NCBI GenBank assembly: GCA_026983955.1
Contig: JALSTB010000121.1
Location: 1 to 43,774 of the forward strand
From: Melioribacteraceae bacterium
GTDB lineage: Bacteria; Bacteroidota; Ignavibacteria; Ignavibacteriales; Melioribacteraceae
Length of the DNA: 43,774 bases
Reading direction: 5' to 3'
Positions 32,001-36,936 of the stretch are shown here, piece by piece (position 1 is the first letter of the stretch; each line of letters begins with the position of its first letter). A program made the translations under genes and the position numbers. A model generated the notes under the pieces. The model was not told the DNA's origin and searched no databases. It worked only from the letters and a program-made list of their open reading frames with translations.

Positions 32001-33491
32001 GGCTACTTCAACAAGCCTGAGCTAACTGCCGAGAAATTTATCCCAAATAAATTCGGGAAAGGCAGGTTGTATAAAACCGGTGATTTGGGAAGATTTACAA
32101 AAGACGGTTTGATTGAATTTGCCGGGCGTAAGGATTCACAAATTAAGTTAAGAGGTTATAGAATTGAACTTGGTGAAATAGAAGAAAACATTAAATCTGT
32201 GAATGGAATTATCGATTGTGCGGTTGTAATTCAAACGGAAGCCGGAGACGATAAAAAGCTTGTCGCGTTTGTTGTATCGGAGGAAGAGGGAATTGAACGG
32301 AAAGTTAGACGGGAATTGAGAAGGAAATTGCCTGAGTACATGATTCCGAATATTATTACACGAATTAAAAAAATGCCTCTTACACCGAATGCAAAAGTAG
32401 ATAGAAAGCGTCTTGAAAATATGAAGGGGGATTTTGTAACAAGAGAAAAAGAATATATTCCCCCGAAAGATGATATCGAATTGAAATTGACCGGAATTTG
32501 GCAGGAAATTTTAAAATTACAAAAGGTTGGTGTAAGGGATAACTTCTTTGAAATCGGCGGTCATTCGATTTTGGCAATTAATCTTCTGGAAAAAATATCA
32601 AAAGATTTTAATATTGAAATTCCGATGGTCAAATTTTTTATGAATCCGACAATCCGGAATGTCGCAAACCAAATTAAAATTGCAAGAAGCGGTAAAGCCA
32701 TCGATCCGAATGTACTTGTAAGATTTCATGATGATGAACAACGGAAACCTTTGTATTTTATTCATCCTTCTGGCGGCAGTGTTCATTGGTATACAATGTT
32801 GGCTACCGAATTGAAAGGAGTAATTCCTTTTTACGGAATACAAGCTAAAGGTGTTGACGGTAAAGATGAACCACACGAAAGTATTGAAGAGATGGCAGCA
32901 TACTATGTTTCGGCTATTAAAGAAAATCAACCGGAAGGTCCTTATCTTGTCGGTAGCTGGTCGATGGGAGTCGTAATTGCTTATGAAGCCGCCAGACAAT
33001 TGTTAGAAGGCGGAGACATCGTCGATAAGTTAATAATTCTAGACCAAGGTCCGTATTTACCATTGGCAAAAGCAGAAGACGATGCCGAGTTTTTAGCCGG
33101 TATGTTCATGGGAAGAATTGAATTTTCTTTGGAAAAGTTAAGAAAAATGACTTATGACGAACAGTTGAAATATGTTCTGAAAAAAGCAAAACGCGAAAAA
33201 CAATTTCCAAAACACATAAGATTTAAACAATTTAAAAATTATGTAAAAATTCTGAAAATTCAACAAGATGCTTGGAGAAACTACGAACCGTTGCCGTGTG
33301 ATGTAAAAGTTACGCTCATTAAGTCAATGGAAAGAGACGGTAGAAAAGATGAAAAACCCGATTTGGGTTGGGGAGAGCTCGCTAAAAAAGGAGTTGAAAT
33401 TTATCAAACACCCGGAAATCACAATACAATGCTGCATCAACCAAAAGTTAAATTGCTCGCTGAATTATTAACTAAAATAGTTACAGAATAG
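20004..33491 (+). CDS. NRPS subunit 4 (terminal): (C-A-PCP)x4-TE
   Basis: A 4495-residue tetramodular terminal synthetase starting 24 bases after subunit 3. There are four C-A-PCP modules, with PCP serines at residues 1030, 2097, 3144 and 4188. A C-terminal type I thioesterase has GSWSMG (Ser residue 4320) and a late His in GNHNTML (residue 4473). C catalytic motifs are HHIISDG in modules 7, 9 and 10, but HHIISDD in module 8 (23667-23687). Predicted substrates in order: Orn-like, Asn, aromatic, aromatic. The TE should release the finished peptide by cyclization or hydrolysis; the sequence does not say which. Modules 9 and 10 look like a tandem duplication. The gene ends 11 bases before the stand-alone sulfotransferase. 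Confidence 0.97.
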   Translation: MDLKNTNINNNVDEAIVFPASYAQRRLWFFDQFEPGSPYYNIPMAVRLKGPFRYDILEKTINEIIKRHEILRTTFASIDGEPVQVISEPYELDIPVIEVSGSTKNEIEDKIYELTRIEARKPFNLKELPLIRLTVLRIGEKDNVLLLTMHHIISDGWSMGILVNEITTLYRAFYNGEENPLPELEIQYADFSEWQHEYLKGEVLQKQLDYWKEQLGDIPPVLELPTDRPRPNIWTNEGASFTEILPPAYVDKLKQVGYKEGATLFMTLVAAFDILLSKYSGQKDIAVGTPIANRTLKETEPLIGMFINTLVLRNKIDYNKTFREFLREVKDVNLKAFENQDVPFELIVDELQPDRDMSYSPLFQVMFILQNAPVKATVVPELELSTISVDMGTATSDITFSLSEGVNGISISVEYNTDLFDESTVRRMVQHYKNIVIEISNNINIKIKDIRLLSNEELHKILYEWNNKKIERPLGVGIHQLFEKNAVNTPDAIAVVDTERSLTYYELNKRANKIAHRLIKLGAGPDKIIGILLDKSVDLMASVLGVLKSGSAYLPVDPTYPQEKIDYMLDDSRTEIIITESLNAELLKEKKLNILYLDSDSELIEHESDSNPDLTLHDKNLAYMIYTSGSTGKSKGTMIQHESIVNAYLAWELDYNLLTGARNHLQMASFSFDVFTGDWTRALCSGGKLVLVPRSMLLDAESLYNLMIKEQINIAEFVPAVLRNLIQYVEEKKLKLDFFNALIAGSDIWYVNEYRKIKSFCGGNTRLINSFGLTEATIDSTFFEAEELNIADEKLVPIGKPFANMPIYILDEFLNPVPVGVRGELFVGGIGVARGYFNRPGLTAERFVPNPFALSPGERMYRTGDVARYLPDGNIEFLGRKDHQIKLRGYRIELGEIETAIGKYSNIKDSVVIAREDKPGDKKLVAYIVPENKAEIDLNNLREFLLTQLPDYMVPSAIMILDELPLTPNGKVDRKALPVPGEDLFKEAVAVDYVAPRNQVEEVIAKIWSDVLHIDVIGIYNNFFLLGGHSLLATQVVSRIKKHLGVEIPLRSIFENPTIAGLAKAVEKEKLAQRGIKLPEIRKIPREGKLPLSFAQQRLWFLEQLEPGTPFYNIPETYRISGDLNTDALEKAINKVIERHETLRTSFHSENGVPYVVIEPELKFDLNIVELTGLNGVERENRIKEIIKEENSKPVPLEKPPLFRAKLLKLSESEYVIVLVIHHIISDDWSTKVLMQEISIIYESIVKNVEYPLPELKIQYVDYAAWQKEWLSGKVLEEQINYWKNTLSDIPPVLDLPTDRPRPAVQTFNGSYLSFELPGEIGELISKISKEEGVTSFMILLAAFDTLLSKYSGQEDIIVGTPVANRTQDEVENLIGFFVNTLVLRTDLSGNPTFRDLLKRVRETSLGAYAHQDLPFEQVVDLVQPERSLSHSPIFQVMFTLQNTPKRERSLSSGITISSVAAHSGTSKFDLTMFMVGEGKHYGGALEFNTDLFDESTIASMIDRFKKILFEMLSHPDKKIGDVSLMSEDESKNLIALLNSTEEINQPVNTFVDEFYKTASKFAKEKAVVINNNEFTYGQLNKDSNRLARYLQSLGVKQDSLVGVYMNRSYEMIVSLIGIMKAGGAYLPLEPQYPPERIKYMIEDSACQIVLTTPELSNKINNISSKIIEINNLFYNFEQFDDTDLNIKIMPENLVYVIYTSGSTGKPKGTLLTHRGLANYLNWCLHTYPVDKGIGSVVHSTFAFDATVTALYPALLTGKAIYLVDNENELDGLKEILTKHKKFSLVKITPAHLEVLANLLEPPEAKHVTASFIIGGENLTTEQIKFWQRNAGDTLLFNEYGPTETVVGCVVYEASGYKGKGSVPIGKVIPGATIYVLDKFLNPVPEGIPGELYIGGVGVARAYLDKPDLTAEKFIPDPFSSRDGQRMYKTGDLVKILPGGNLEFIGRIDDQVKVRGYRIELGEIEEAIRNLSMVSEAVVVLKANGKGEEILAAYVVPNSGLSKEKLIQDIKNSLGKVLPEYMIPPAVVVLDELPLTVNGKIDRKKLPDVEFNRNDVKTEFVEAKTKEEKTLVGIWKELLGIENIGIKDNFFDLGGHSLIVTQMISRIREEFGIELPVRKIFENPTIENLSFAIQNENRVSSIPPLKRAERNKPIPLSFNQQRIWFLEKLNPGQTIYNMQTAVKISGELSFENFEKSVREVIRKHETLRTVFREVDGIPHQVILDEIDSVITTINITGEGDKQYQVKQELLKDAKEIFDLEKGPLFRIKVINTGENENVIAVTMHHIISDGWSINILMSELIRNYLELRKNPNYTTEPLEIQYADYSVWQRDWLKDEMLEKEIEFWKNELKGAPPLLELPLDKKRPPVKTFTGSHLSFNFDEELGERLIEFCAERNITPFMFLVTTFNILLSKYTNQKDIVIGTPIANRNRKELEKIIGFFANTVVLRTRIKSGITFEDLLQQVKENTLRTFAHQELPFEKLVEELQVERELSYTPVFQVMFVLQNNKLNLNVDTENKIIFSPVESQSTETQFDLTLSMYANENKWGGTFEFNTDLFYPGTIEKMIRHFEQMVKSVVNNPLATVPKIDLLTAEEKNKLLAISKGESRTYEFENVLDRFEKISNEYAGNVALRYNNVNITYTELNKLSNSFANHLIAEGINKEEIVGVMTGDPLQTVISMLGIMKAGAVYLPVDKNYPEERIKFMISDSGIRFLVYDGKIDEHYKNLKIINPGEIIKNQSTLSGNNIPVNIEPDNLAYMIYTSGSTGQPKGTVVPHKGLNNLTYNQIRDFSVTGNSKVLQFASFGFDASISEIFMALLSGATLVMIDNEVKKDIDKLIDVFNKEEITTVTLPPTLLNILPPDKLQTLETIISAGEKLTVEIANKWKDKVNLINAYGPTESSVGVTCYRVEDLSGDWGSVPIGKAIDNVEVYILDDELNLVPQGVTGEICIAGDGLARGYWNKPELTAEKFVPNIYGKGKLYKTGDLGKFNRDGVIEFIGRKDEQVKLRGFRLELGEIEENLRSIENIDDAAVVVKDQGTENAKIIAFVVSGNDIKTEDIIKVLRNKLPDFMIPSLIERLDKLPLTPNGKVDKKYLQSIDLDSRLVHKEFVAPRNSAEKQIAGIWKELLKIEQVGIKDNFFELGGHSLLVTQLISRLRDLEDIEIPIRIVFEHPTIEELAAKLELLKKRSEIPPISKTGRNKPVPLSFNQERLWFLDRMEPGNTIYNLPLVVRVKGKFDPGIFQKVINDIVTKHESLRTNIVYENGQAIQKINEPDTFKIEVIKNVNDKDEIQLLVEEFVSQSFDLSKDQLFKVKIFEVNDDEFIVALLMHHIISDGWSINILLQDIFDLYSQYTQNGKANLEIPDIQYADYAAWQREWLKDEVLASEIEFWKNQISGAPKILDLPTDKERPPVKTFNGDRIQFEIKDNVAARIKKICVENNVTPFMFLLTAFGTLLYRYTGQNDILIGTPIANRNKKELEKIIGYFANTIVMRADLRNNPAFSEALQKIKNNALQAFQHSEIPFEKLVDEIQPERELSYTPLFQVMFVLQNNDVQAAPLSGLVIEPVETDNKTAQFDLTLNMEETPSGFTGWFEFNTDLFYSGTIRKMIQHFQNLIDDSTLNPGTPVSFLRLLSAEEEKQILAAGKGKNVKLSAPSVVYDFENIVQQYENKTAIEYLENNITYKELDEKSSKLAEYLIKNGLQKEDIIAVECKDKLLTIQSMLAVMKAGGVYLPVDSSYPAERKQYIISDSGVNIVITDNSEIINYDNKNIKIIDLIKDKAQIDNNAAGEYKPEIKENDLVYMIYTSGSTGKPKGVMIKHKGLKNLTQAQIKDFGITAESKVLQLASFGFDASISEIFMALLSGATLVLIPDDVKTDTGKLIDVIKGKNITAATIPPSLLSVLPFEKIESFKTIISAGEALPKEVASRWMNGYELINAYGPTESSIGVTSFHVKEIAEEWKSIPIGKPVDNIEIYILDEYGNIVPRGVTGEICIGGIGLARGYFNKPELTAEKFIPNKFGKGRLYKTGDLGRFTKDGLIEFAGRKDSQIKLRGYRIELGEIEENIKSVNGIIDCAVVIQTEAGDDKKLVAFVVSEEEGIERKVRRELRRKLPEYMIPNIITRIKKMPLTPNAKVDRKRLENMKGDFVTREKEYIPPKDDIELKLTGIWQEILKLQKVGVRDNFFEIGGHSILAINLLEKISKDFNIEIPMVKFFMNPTIRNVANQIKIARSGKAIDPNVLVRFHDDEQRKPLYFIHPSGGSVHWYTMLATELKGVIPFYGIQAKGVDGKDEPHESIEEMAAYYVSAIKENQPEGPYLVGSWSMGVVIAYEAARQLLEGGDIVDKLIILDQGPYLPLAKAEDDAEFLAGMFMGRIEFSLEKLRKMTYDEQLKYVLKKAKREKQFPKHIRFKQFKNYVKILKIQQDAWRNYEPLPCDVKVTLIKSMERDGRKDEKPDLGWGELAKKGVEIYQTPGNHNTMLHQPKVKLLAELLTKIVTE
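20055..23195 (+). other. NRPS module 7: C-A7(Orn/Lys/Dab-like)-PCP
   Basis: C motif reads FPASYAQRRLWFF, slightly off the usual PLSFAQ; HHIISDG is intact at 20451-20471. A7 contains FDVFTGD, AEFVPA, ALIAGSD, NSFGLTEATID and NGKVDRK. The pocket code is D-V-G-E-L-A-S-I-D-K. The Orn code of gramicidin S/tyrocidine synthetases is DVGEIGSIDK and polymyxin Dab codes are close, so a basic diamino acid, Orn first, is likely. Motif A3 reads TSGSTGKSKG (21882-21911), with Ser in place of the usual Pro. Confidence 0.85.
23268..26400 (+). other. NRPS module 8: C-A8(Asn)-PCP with HHIISDD C domain
   Basis: The C domain keeps both His and the Asp, but the final Gly of HHxxxDG is Asp (HHIISDD, 23667-23687). 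A8 has TSGSTGKPKG (to 25130), FDATVTA, VKITPAH, IIGGEN, NEYGPTETVVG (about 25518-25550) and NGKIDRK. The pocket code is D-A-T-K-I-G-E-V-G-K, close to the Asn code DLTKLGEVGK. Asp is the main alternative. The PCP Ser codon is 26292-26294. Confidence 0.85.
26457..29540 (+). other. NRPS module 9: C-A9(aromatic, Tyr-like)-PCP
   Basis: C domain with LSFNQQRIWFL and HHIISDG (26853 onward). A9 has FDASISE, TLPPT, IISAGE, NAYGPTESSVG (28674-28706) and NGKVDKK. The pocket code is D-A-S-T-I-A-A-V-G-K. DAST.AAVC-type codes belong to aromatic residues, with Ser239 favouring Tyr over Phe. The Cys-to-Gly change at position 331 leaves this open. PCP GGHS at 29424-29435. Confidence 0.8.
29598..32690 (+). other. 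NRPS module 10: C-A10(aromatic, Tyr-like)-PCP
   Basis: C domain with LSFNQERLWFL and HHIISDG (29985-30005). A10 has TSGSTGKPKG (to 31442), FDASISE, ATIPPS, IISAGE and NAYGPTESSIG (31806-31838). The pocket code is D-A-S-T-I-A-A-I-G-K, almost identical to A9. The A10 core motif reads PNAKVDRKRL, with Ala for the usual Gly while the catalytic Lys is kept. The PCP Ser codon is 32565-32567. Confidence 0.8.
32745..33480 (+). other. Type I thioesterase domain
   Basis: Alpha/beta-hydrolase domain at the end of subunit 4. It has LYFIHPSGGSVHWY at the start (oxyanion region), the nucleophile elbow GSWSMG (Ser codon 32961-32963), LIILDQGP after it, and a catalytic His candidate in GNHNTML (33420-33422). 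It releases the full-length peptide from the last PCP. Confidence 0.93.
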
Positions 33492-33502
33492 GAGAAAAAG
33501 TA

Positions 33503-34579
33503 TTGGATAGTTTATTTGGAATATTAATATCACAATGGTTGAAAATTTTAATTAAAAATAAATTTTCAGTTTCGTTAAGTTCCATGCCAACTTTGTTGGT
33601 AATTACAATGTTCAGTTTCAGGAATTCATTTTATGCCCTTTTGGATAAGAAAATTGAAAAGCAAGTAATTGATGGTGTGGAAATGAAAGATCCCGTTTTT
33701 ATTCTCGGTCACTGGAGAAGCGGTACTACTTTTTTGCACAATATCCTTTCACTTAACAGTGATTTTGGATTCCCGAGATTATATCAGGTAATTCACCCAA
33801 ATTCGTTTATGTATATTAGCAAAAATTATGGTGATTTCATTCGGGGAAAGAAAGAGAAGAAAAGAGCAATGGACAACGTTCAACATCATCCGATGCTTCC
33901 CGGGGAAGAAGAGTTTGCACTAGCTGCCATTACTCAAAAATCTCCTATTGTAGGATGGGTTTTCCCAAAAAATTACGAATATTACGAAAACTATCTTTGT
34001 CTAAAAAATATTCCCGCAGAAGATTTAACCGAATGGAAAACCAAATACCTGAATTATTTGAAAAAAGTAACATACGTTGAAAAAAAACAACTGATACTTA
34101 AATCGCCTACAAATACGGCAAGGATTAAATTTTTGCTCGAATTGTTCCCGGATGCAAAATTTATTCACATTCACCGTAATCCGTACAATGTATTTTTATC
34201 GACAAAAAAATTACATGGAACAGCGATTGCGAAAACCAGTTTACAAAAGAGTTACAAGTATGATGTAACGGAGAGAATATTGAGTACCTACGATAAATTA
34301 TACAATTGTTTCTTCGAAGATGTGAAATTATTGAACAAAAATAATTTCGTTGACATTTCCTTTGAAGATTTGGAAAGCGATACTTTTAATACTATAAAAA
34401 ATATTTATGATTCCATCCATTTGGCGGACTTCGGGAAATTCAAACCCGCTTTGGAAAAATATATCGAGGAAAATAAGGATTACAAAAAAAATGTTTATCC
34501 CGGAATGGAACCTGCACTCAAAGAAAAAATTTATGACAGATGGAAAAAATATTTCGATTATTGGGGATATTCAAAATAA
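33503..34579 (+). CDS. Stand-alone sulfotransferase family protein
   Basis: A 358-residue protein. It starts at a TTG 11 bases after the NRPS stop, with AGGAG (33490-33494) in front. It has a PAPS 5'-loop GHWRSGTTFL (residues 69-78), LKSPTNTARIKFLLELFP (199 onward) and a 3'-phosphate motif HRNPYNVFLS (Arg225...Ser233), so it fits the Sulfotransfer_3-like family. It differs clearly from the sulfotransferase domain fused in subunit 2 (GHWRSGTT versus SAPRSGST). It probably sulfates the peptide after or during assembly, for example a phenol if residues 9/10 are Tyr; that acceptor is inference. A hydrophobic stretch near residues 28-47 could tether it to the membrane or be part of the fold. Confidence 0.88.
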   Translation: MDSLFGILISQWLKILIKNKFSVSLSSMPTLLVITMFSFRNSFYALLDKKIEKQVIDGVEMKDPVFILGHWRSGTTFLHNILSLNSDFGFPRLYQVIHPNSFMYISKNYGDFIRGKKEKKRAMDNVQHHPMLPGEEEFALAAITQKSPIVGWVFPKNYEYYENYLCLKNIPAEDLTEWKTKYLNYLKKVTYVEKKQLILKSPTNTARIKFLLELFPDAKFIHIHRNPYNVFLSTKKLHGTAIAKTSLQKSYKYDVTERILSTYDKLYNCFFEDVKLLNKNNFVDISFEDLESDTFNTIKNIYDSIHLADFGKFKPALEKYIEENKDYKKNVYPGMEPALKEKIYDRWKKYFDYWGYSK

Positions 34580-34611
34580 AAGATTAAAAAATTTAAATAT
34601 AAAGGTATAAA

Positions 34612-35919
34612 TTGACTAATACTAAAGAAAACAAGGTTGGAAAGGAAAAATTATTTAACAAAGATTTTTTCCTGTTGTGGAACGGACAAACCGTTAGCAG
34701 AATCGGTTCTCAAATATATTATATGGCGATGCTGTTATGGATTACCGACGTAACGGATTCTGCAAGTTTACTTGGAATAATGGGAATGATTTCGAGTATT
34801 CCCAGTATTCTATTATCTACTATTGGCGGAACTTTTGCCGACCGTCATTCGAGAAAAGCAATTATAATATTCAGCGATGTTATTAATGCAATAATAATTT
34901 TTATTCTCGCATTTATATTTTATGAAAAGGGTGATAATATTTCCCTTATTGTATCGGTTTTGTTGGGAATAGCATTTATAAACGGATTGATAAGGTCTTT
35001 CTTTACACCTGCTATTTCCGCGGCAATTCCGGATTTGGTGCCGAAAACAAAACTGACCACTGCAAATTCGTTTTTACAATCCGCCGCCCAGGTTTCCACT
35101 ATTATTGCTTGGGCTGTTAGCGGTGTATTGTATGTTGCGCTCGGTATGCCTATGTTGATTTTAATTAACGGTATTACATTTGTTTTCGGTGCAATCACAA
35201 AATCGTTGATAACCATACCGCAAAAAAAATTGGAGGTTAATCCGGATGGTTCCGCAAAAAATAAATTTACACGTGATTTGAAAGAAGGTATGAAATTCAT
35301 TTGGCGGAACACCGGTTTGAAAAAACTTGTGATGACCACTCTTGTACTTAATTTCTTTACCATCCCGGTGGTTTTACTGCTTCCGTTTTATGTTAAAGAT
35401 ATCTTGATGCTTGATAAAGTCTGGATTTCTTATTTCATTATCACGAGTGCGGTCGGTTCCGTGTTGGGCTTTCTGGTTGCCGGATTTGTCCGGTTCCGCC
35501 CCGTTACCAGAAGTAAAGTTATCGTAATTATGATGATTTTTAATGCGTTCTTAACTATTTTACTCGGGTTAAATATTTATCTTTGGGGTGCAATAGCAAT
35601 TTTAATTGTCGGTGGCTTGTTGAACGGATTTATTCAAGTTCATATCCAAACCATTTTACAATTAAGTACCGATACAAAAATCAGAGGAAGAGTTTACGGC
35701 GCAATTTCTACATTAACAGGTTCTTTAACACCAATAGGTATGGCTGTATTCGGAATAATTGGTGATTTGACGGGAAAAAATATCCCGTTGATTTACGAGT
35801 TGAGCGGAGTAATTTTATTACTTCTGACCGTCTATGTCGCTTCGAGTTCCGATATTAGAAAGTTTTTAGCTTATAAACCTGAATTGATCCCCGAAACTAC
35901 TACAGTCGAATATAAATAA
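34612..35919 (+). CDS. MFS transporter, probable peptide exporter
   Basis: A 435-residue integral membrane protein of the major facilitator superfamily, with about 12 hydrophobic segments. The N-terminus WNGQTVSRIGSQIYYMAMLLW and the loop GGTFADRHSRKA (the MFS cytoplasmic loop 2-3 signature) resemble the MFS_3/EntS group that exports siderophores and peptides. TTG start at 34612, with AAAGG at 34601-34605. Its place between the sulfotransferase and MbtH genes suggests it exports the product and gives self-protection. Substrate and direction are inferred from context. Confidence 0.88.
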   Translation: MTNTKENKVGKEKLFNKDFFLLWNGQTVSRIGSQIYYMAMLLWITDVTDSASLLGIMGMISSIPSILLSTIGGTFADRHSRKAIIIFSDVINAIIIFILAFIFYEKGDNISLIVSVLLGIAFINGLIRSFFTPAISAAIPDLVPKTKLTTANSFLQSAAQVSTIIAWAVSGVLYVALGMPMLILINGITFVFGAITKSLITIPQKKLEVNPDGSAKNKFTRDLKEGMKFIWRNTGLKKLVMTTLVLNFFTIPVVLLLPFYVKDILMLDKVWISYFIITSAVGSVLGFLVAGFVRFRPVTRSKVIVIMMIFNAFLTILLGLNIYLWGAIAILIVGGLLNGFIQVHIQTILQLSTDTKIRGRVYGAISTLTGSLTPIGMAVFGIIGDLTGKNIPLIYELSGVILLLLTVYVASSSDIRKFLAYKPELIPETTTVEYK

Positions 35920-35928
35920 ATAAATAAT

Positions 35929-35934
35929 AGGAGG
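35929..35934 (+). promoter_or_regulatory. Strong Shine-Dalgarno site of mbtH-like gene
   Basis: AGGAGG, 5 bases before the ATG at 35940. It is the strongest ribosome-binding site in the operon and fits a need for a stoichiometric amount of the small MbtH partner. Confidence 0.7.
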
Positions 35935-35939
35935 AAAAA

Positions 35940-36179
35940 ATGAGTTGGGATGACAGTGATGATAAAACAATTTACAAAGTGGTTATAAACCACGAAGAAC
36001 AATATTCAATCTGGCCAGTTGATAAAGAAAATGCCCCGGGCTGGAAAGATGTTGGTAAGCAAGGTACTAAACAGGAATGCCTGGATTACATTAAAGAAGT
36101 TTGGACGGATATGAGACCTTTAAGTCTCAGAAAGAAAATGGAAGAAATGGAAAAAGAACAAGGTAACGATAACAATTAA
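35940..36179 (+). CDS. MbtH-like protein
   Basis: A 79-residue partner of NRPS adenylation domains. The family signature is present: NHEEQYSIWP, a Pro-Gly-Trp (APGWKDVG), CLDYIKEVWTDMRPLSLR. Family length is about 60-80 residues. MbtH proteins bind A domains and are often needed for their folding or activity. It lies within the operon, so it most likely serves the ten A domains here. The charged C-terminal tail (KKMEEMEKEQGNDNN) is slightly longer than usual. Confidence 0.97.
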   Translation: MSWDDSDDKTIYKVVINHEEQYSIWPVDKENAPGWKDVGKQGTKQECLDYIKEVWTDMRPLSLRKKMEEMEKEQGNDNN

Positions 36180-36202
36180 TAATCAAGAAAAGTAATTTTG
36201 TT

Positions 36203-36931
36203 TTGATAGTAAATATTAATCCACGTCCCAATGCTTCCAAAAGAGTTTTTTGTTTCCCTTATGCGGGAGGAAGCGCCGCTATTGTTTACCGTAAATGGAC
36301 ATTCAATCTACCGGAAGAATTTGAAGTACTTCCGGTAGAACTTCCCGGAAGGGGTGCAAGATTGCAAGAGTCCTTAAAGTATGATATGGATTCACTTGTC
36401 GATGAGTTGATTGATTCGATAAAAACCGGTTTGGATAAGCCGTTTTTATTCTTTGGACACAGTATGGGGGCATTGGTTGCATTCGAGCTCGCAAGGAAAT
36501 TGCAACAGATGAATTTGCCATTGCCCGAAAAGCTTTTCCTTTCATCTCACAGCGCCCCTCAAATTACTAAGCGTTCGCCGGTAATGCACAAATTGCCGGA
36601 AAATGACTTTATACGTGAGCTGAAAGAATTAAACGGTATGCCTGATGAATTTTTTAATAGTAAAGAATTGCTCGATATTTTCTTACCAATAATAAAAGCC
36701 GACTACACGGTCTGTGAGACCTATAAATTCGAGGTTACATCGAAATTGCCAATACCGATTGTGGCTATCAGAGGTACGGATGATGAATCTGTTTTAGCTG
36801 AAGACATGCTCGATTGGAATAAAGTAACCGCAGGAAAATTTGAATTTTACGAATTTCCCGGAGATCATTTTTTTATCAATAAAAAACAAGAAGAATTTAT
36901 TGCATTTCTCCGGAAACTTCTTGTTATTTAA
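36203..36931 (+). CDS. Type II (external) thioesterase
   Basis: A 242-residue alpha/beta hydrolase of the RifR/GrsT/SrfD type. It has FCFPYAGGSA (oxyanion region), LPGRGAR, the nucleophile elbow GHSMG (Ser87), an acid candidate in RGTDDESV and a His in GDHFFI. Such enzymes remove wrong or non-reactive acyl groups from carrier proteins and restore stalled synthetases. The start is TTG at 36203: no in-frame ATG occurs before the conserved FCFPYAGG, and the ribosome-binding site is weak. It ends 5 bases before the phosphopantetheinyl transferase gene. Confidence 0.94.
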   Translation: MIVNINPRPNASKRVFCFPYAGGSAAIVYRKWTFNLPEEFEVLPVELPGRGARLQESLKYDMDSLVDELIDSIKTGLDKPFLFFGHSMGALVAFELARKLQQMNLPLPEKLFLSSHSAPQITKRSPVMHKLPENDFIRELKELNGMPDEFFNSKELLDIFLPIIKADYTVCETYKFEVTSKLPIPIVAIRGTDDESVLAEDMLDWNKVTAGKFEFYEFPGDHFFINKKQEEFIAFLRKLLVI

Positions 36932-36936
36932 ATTAA

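Noticed and set aside
1-33491. Tyrocidine or gramicidin S synthetase orthologue
   Set aside because: Several pocket codes match in type, but module order, subunit split, lack of a Pro module, the single E domain and the sulfotransferase do not fit.
1-33491. Repeated short DNA blocks (TSGSTGKPKG, GGHSLL, HHIISDG codons) as a repeat or CRISPR array
   Set aside because: They recur at domain spacing and are conserved NRPS core motifs, not arrays with spacers or mobile repeats.
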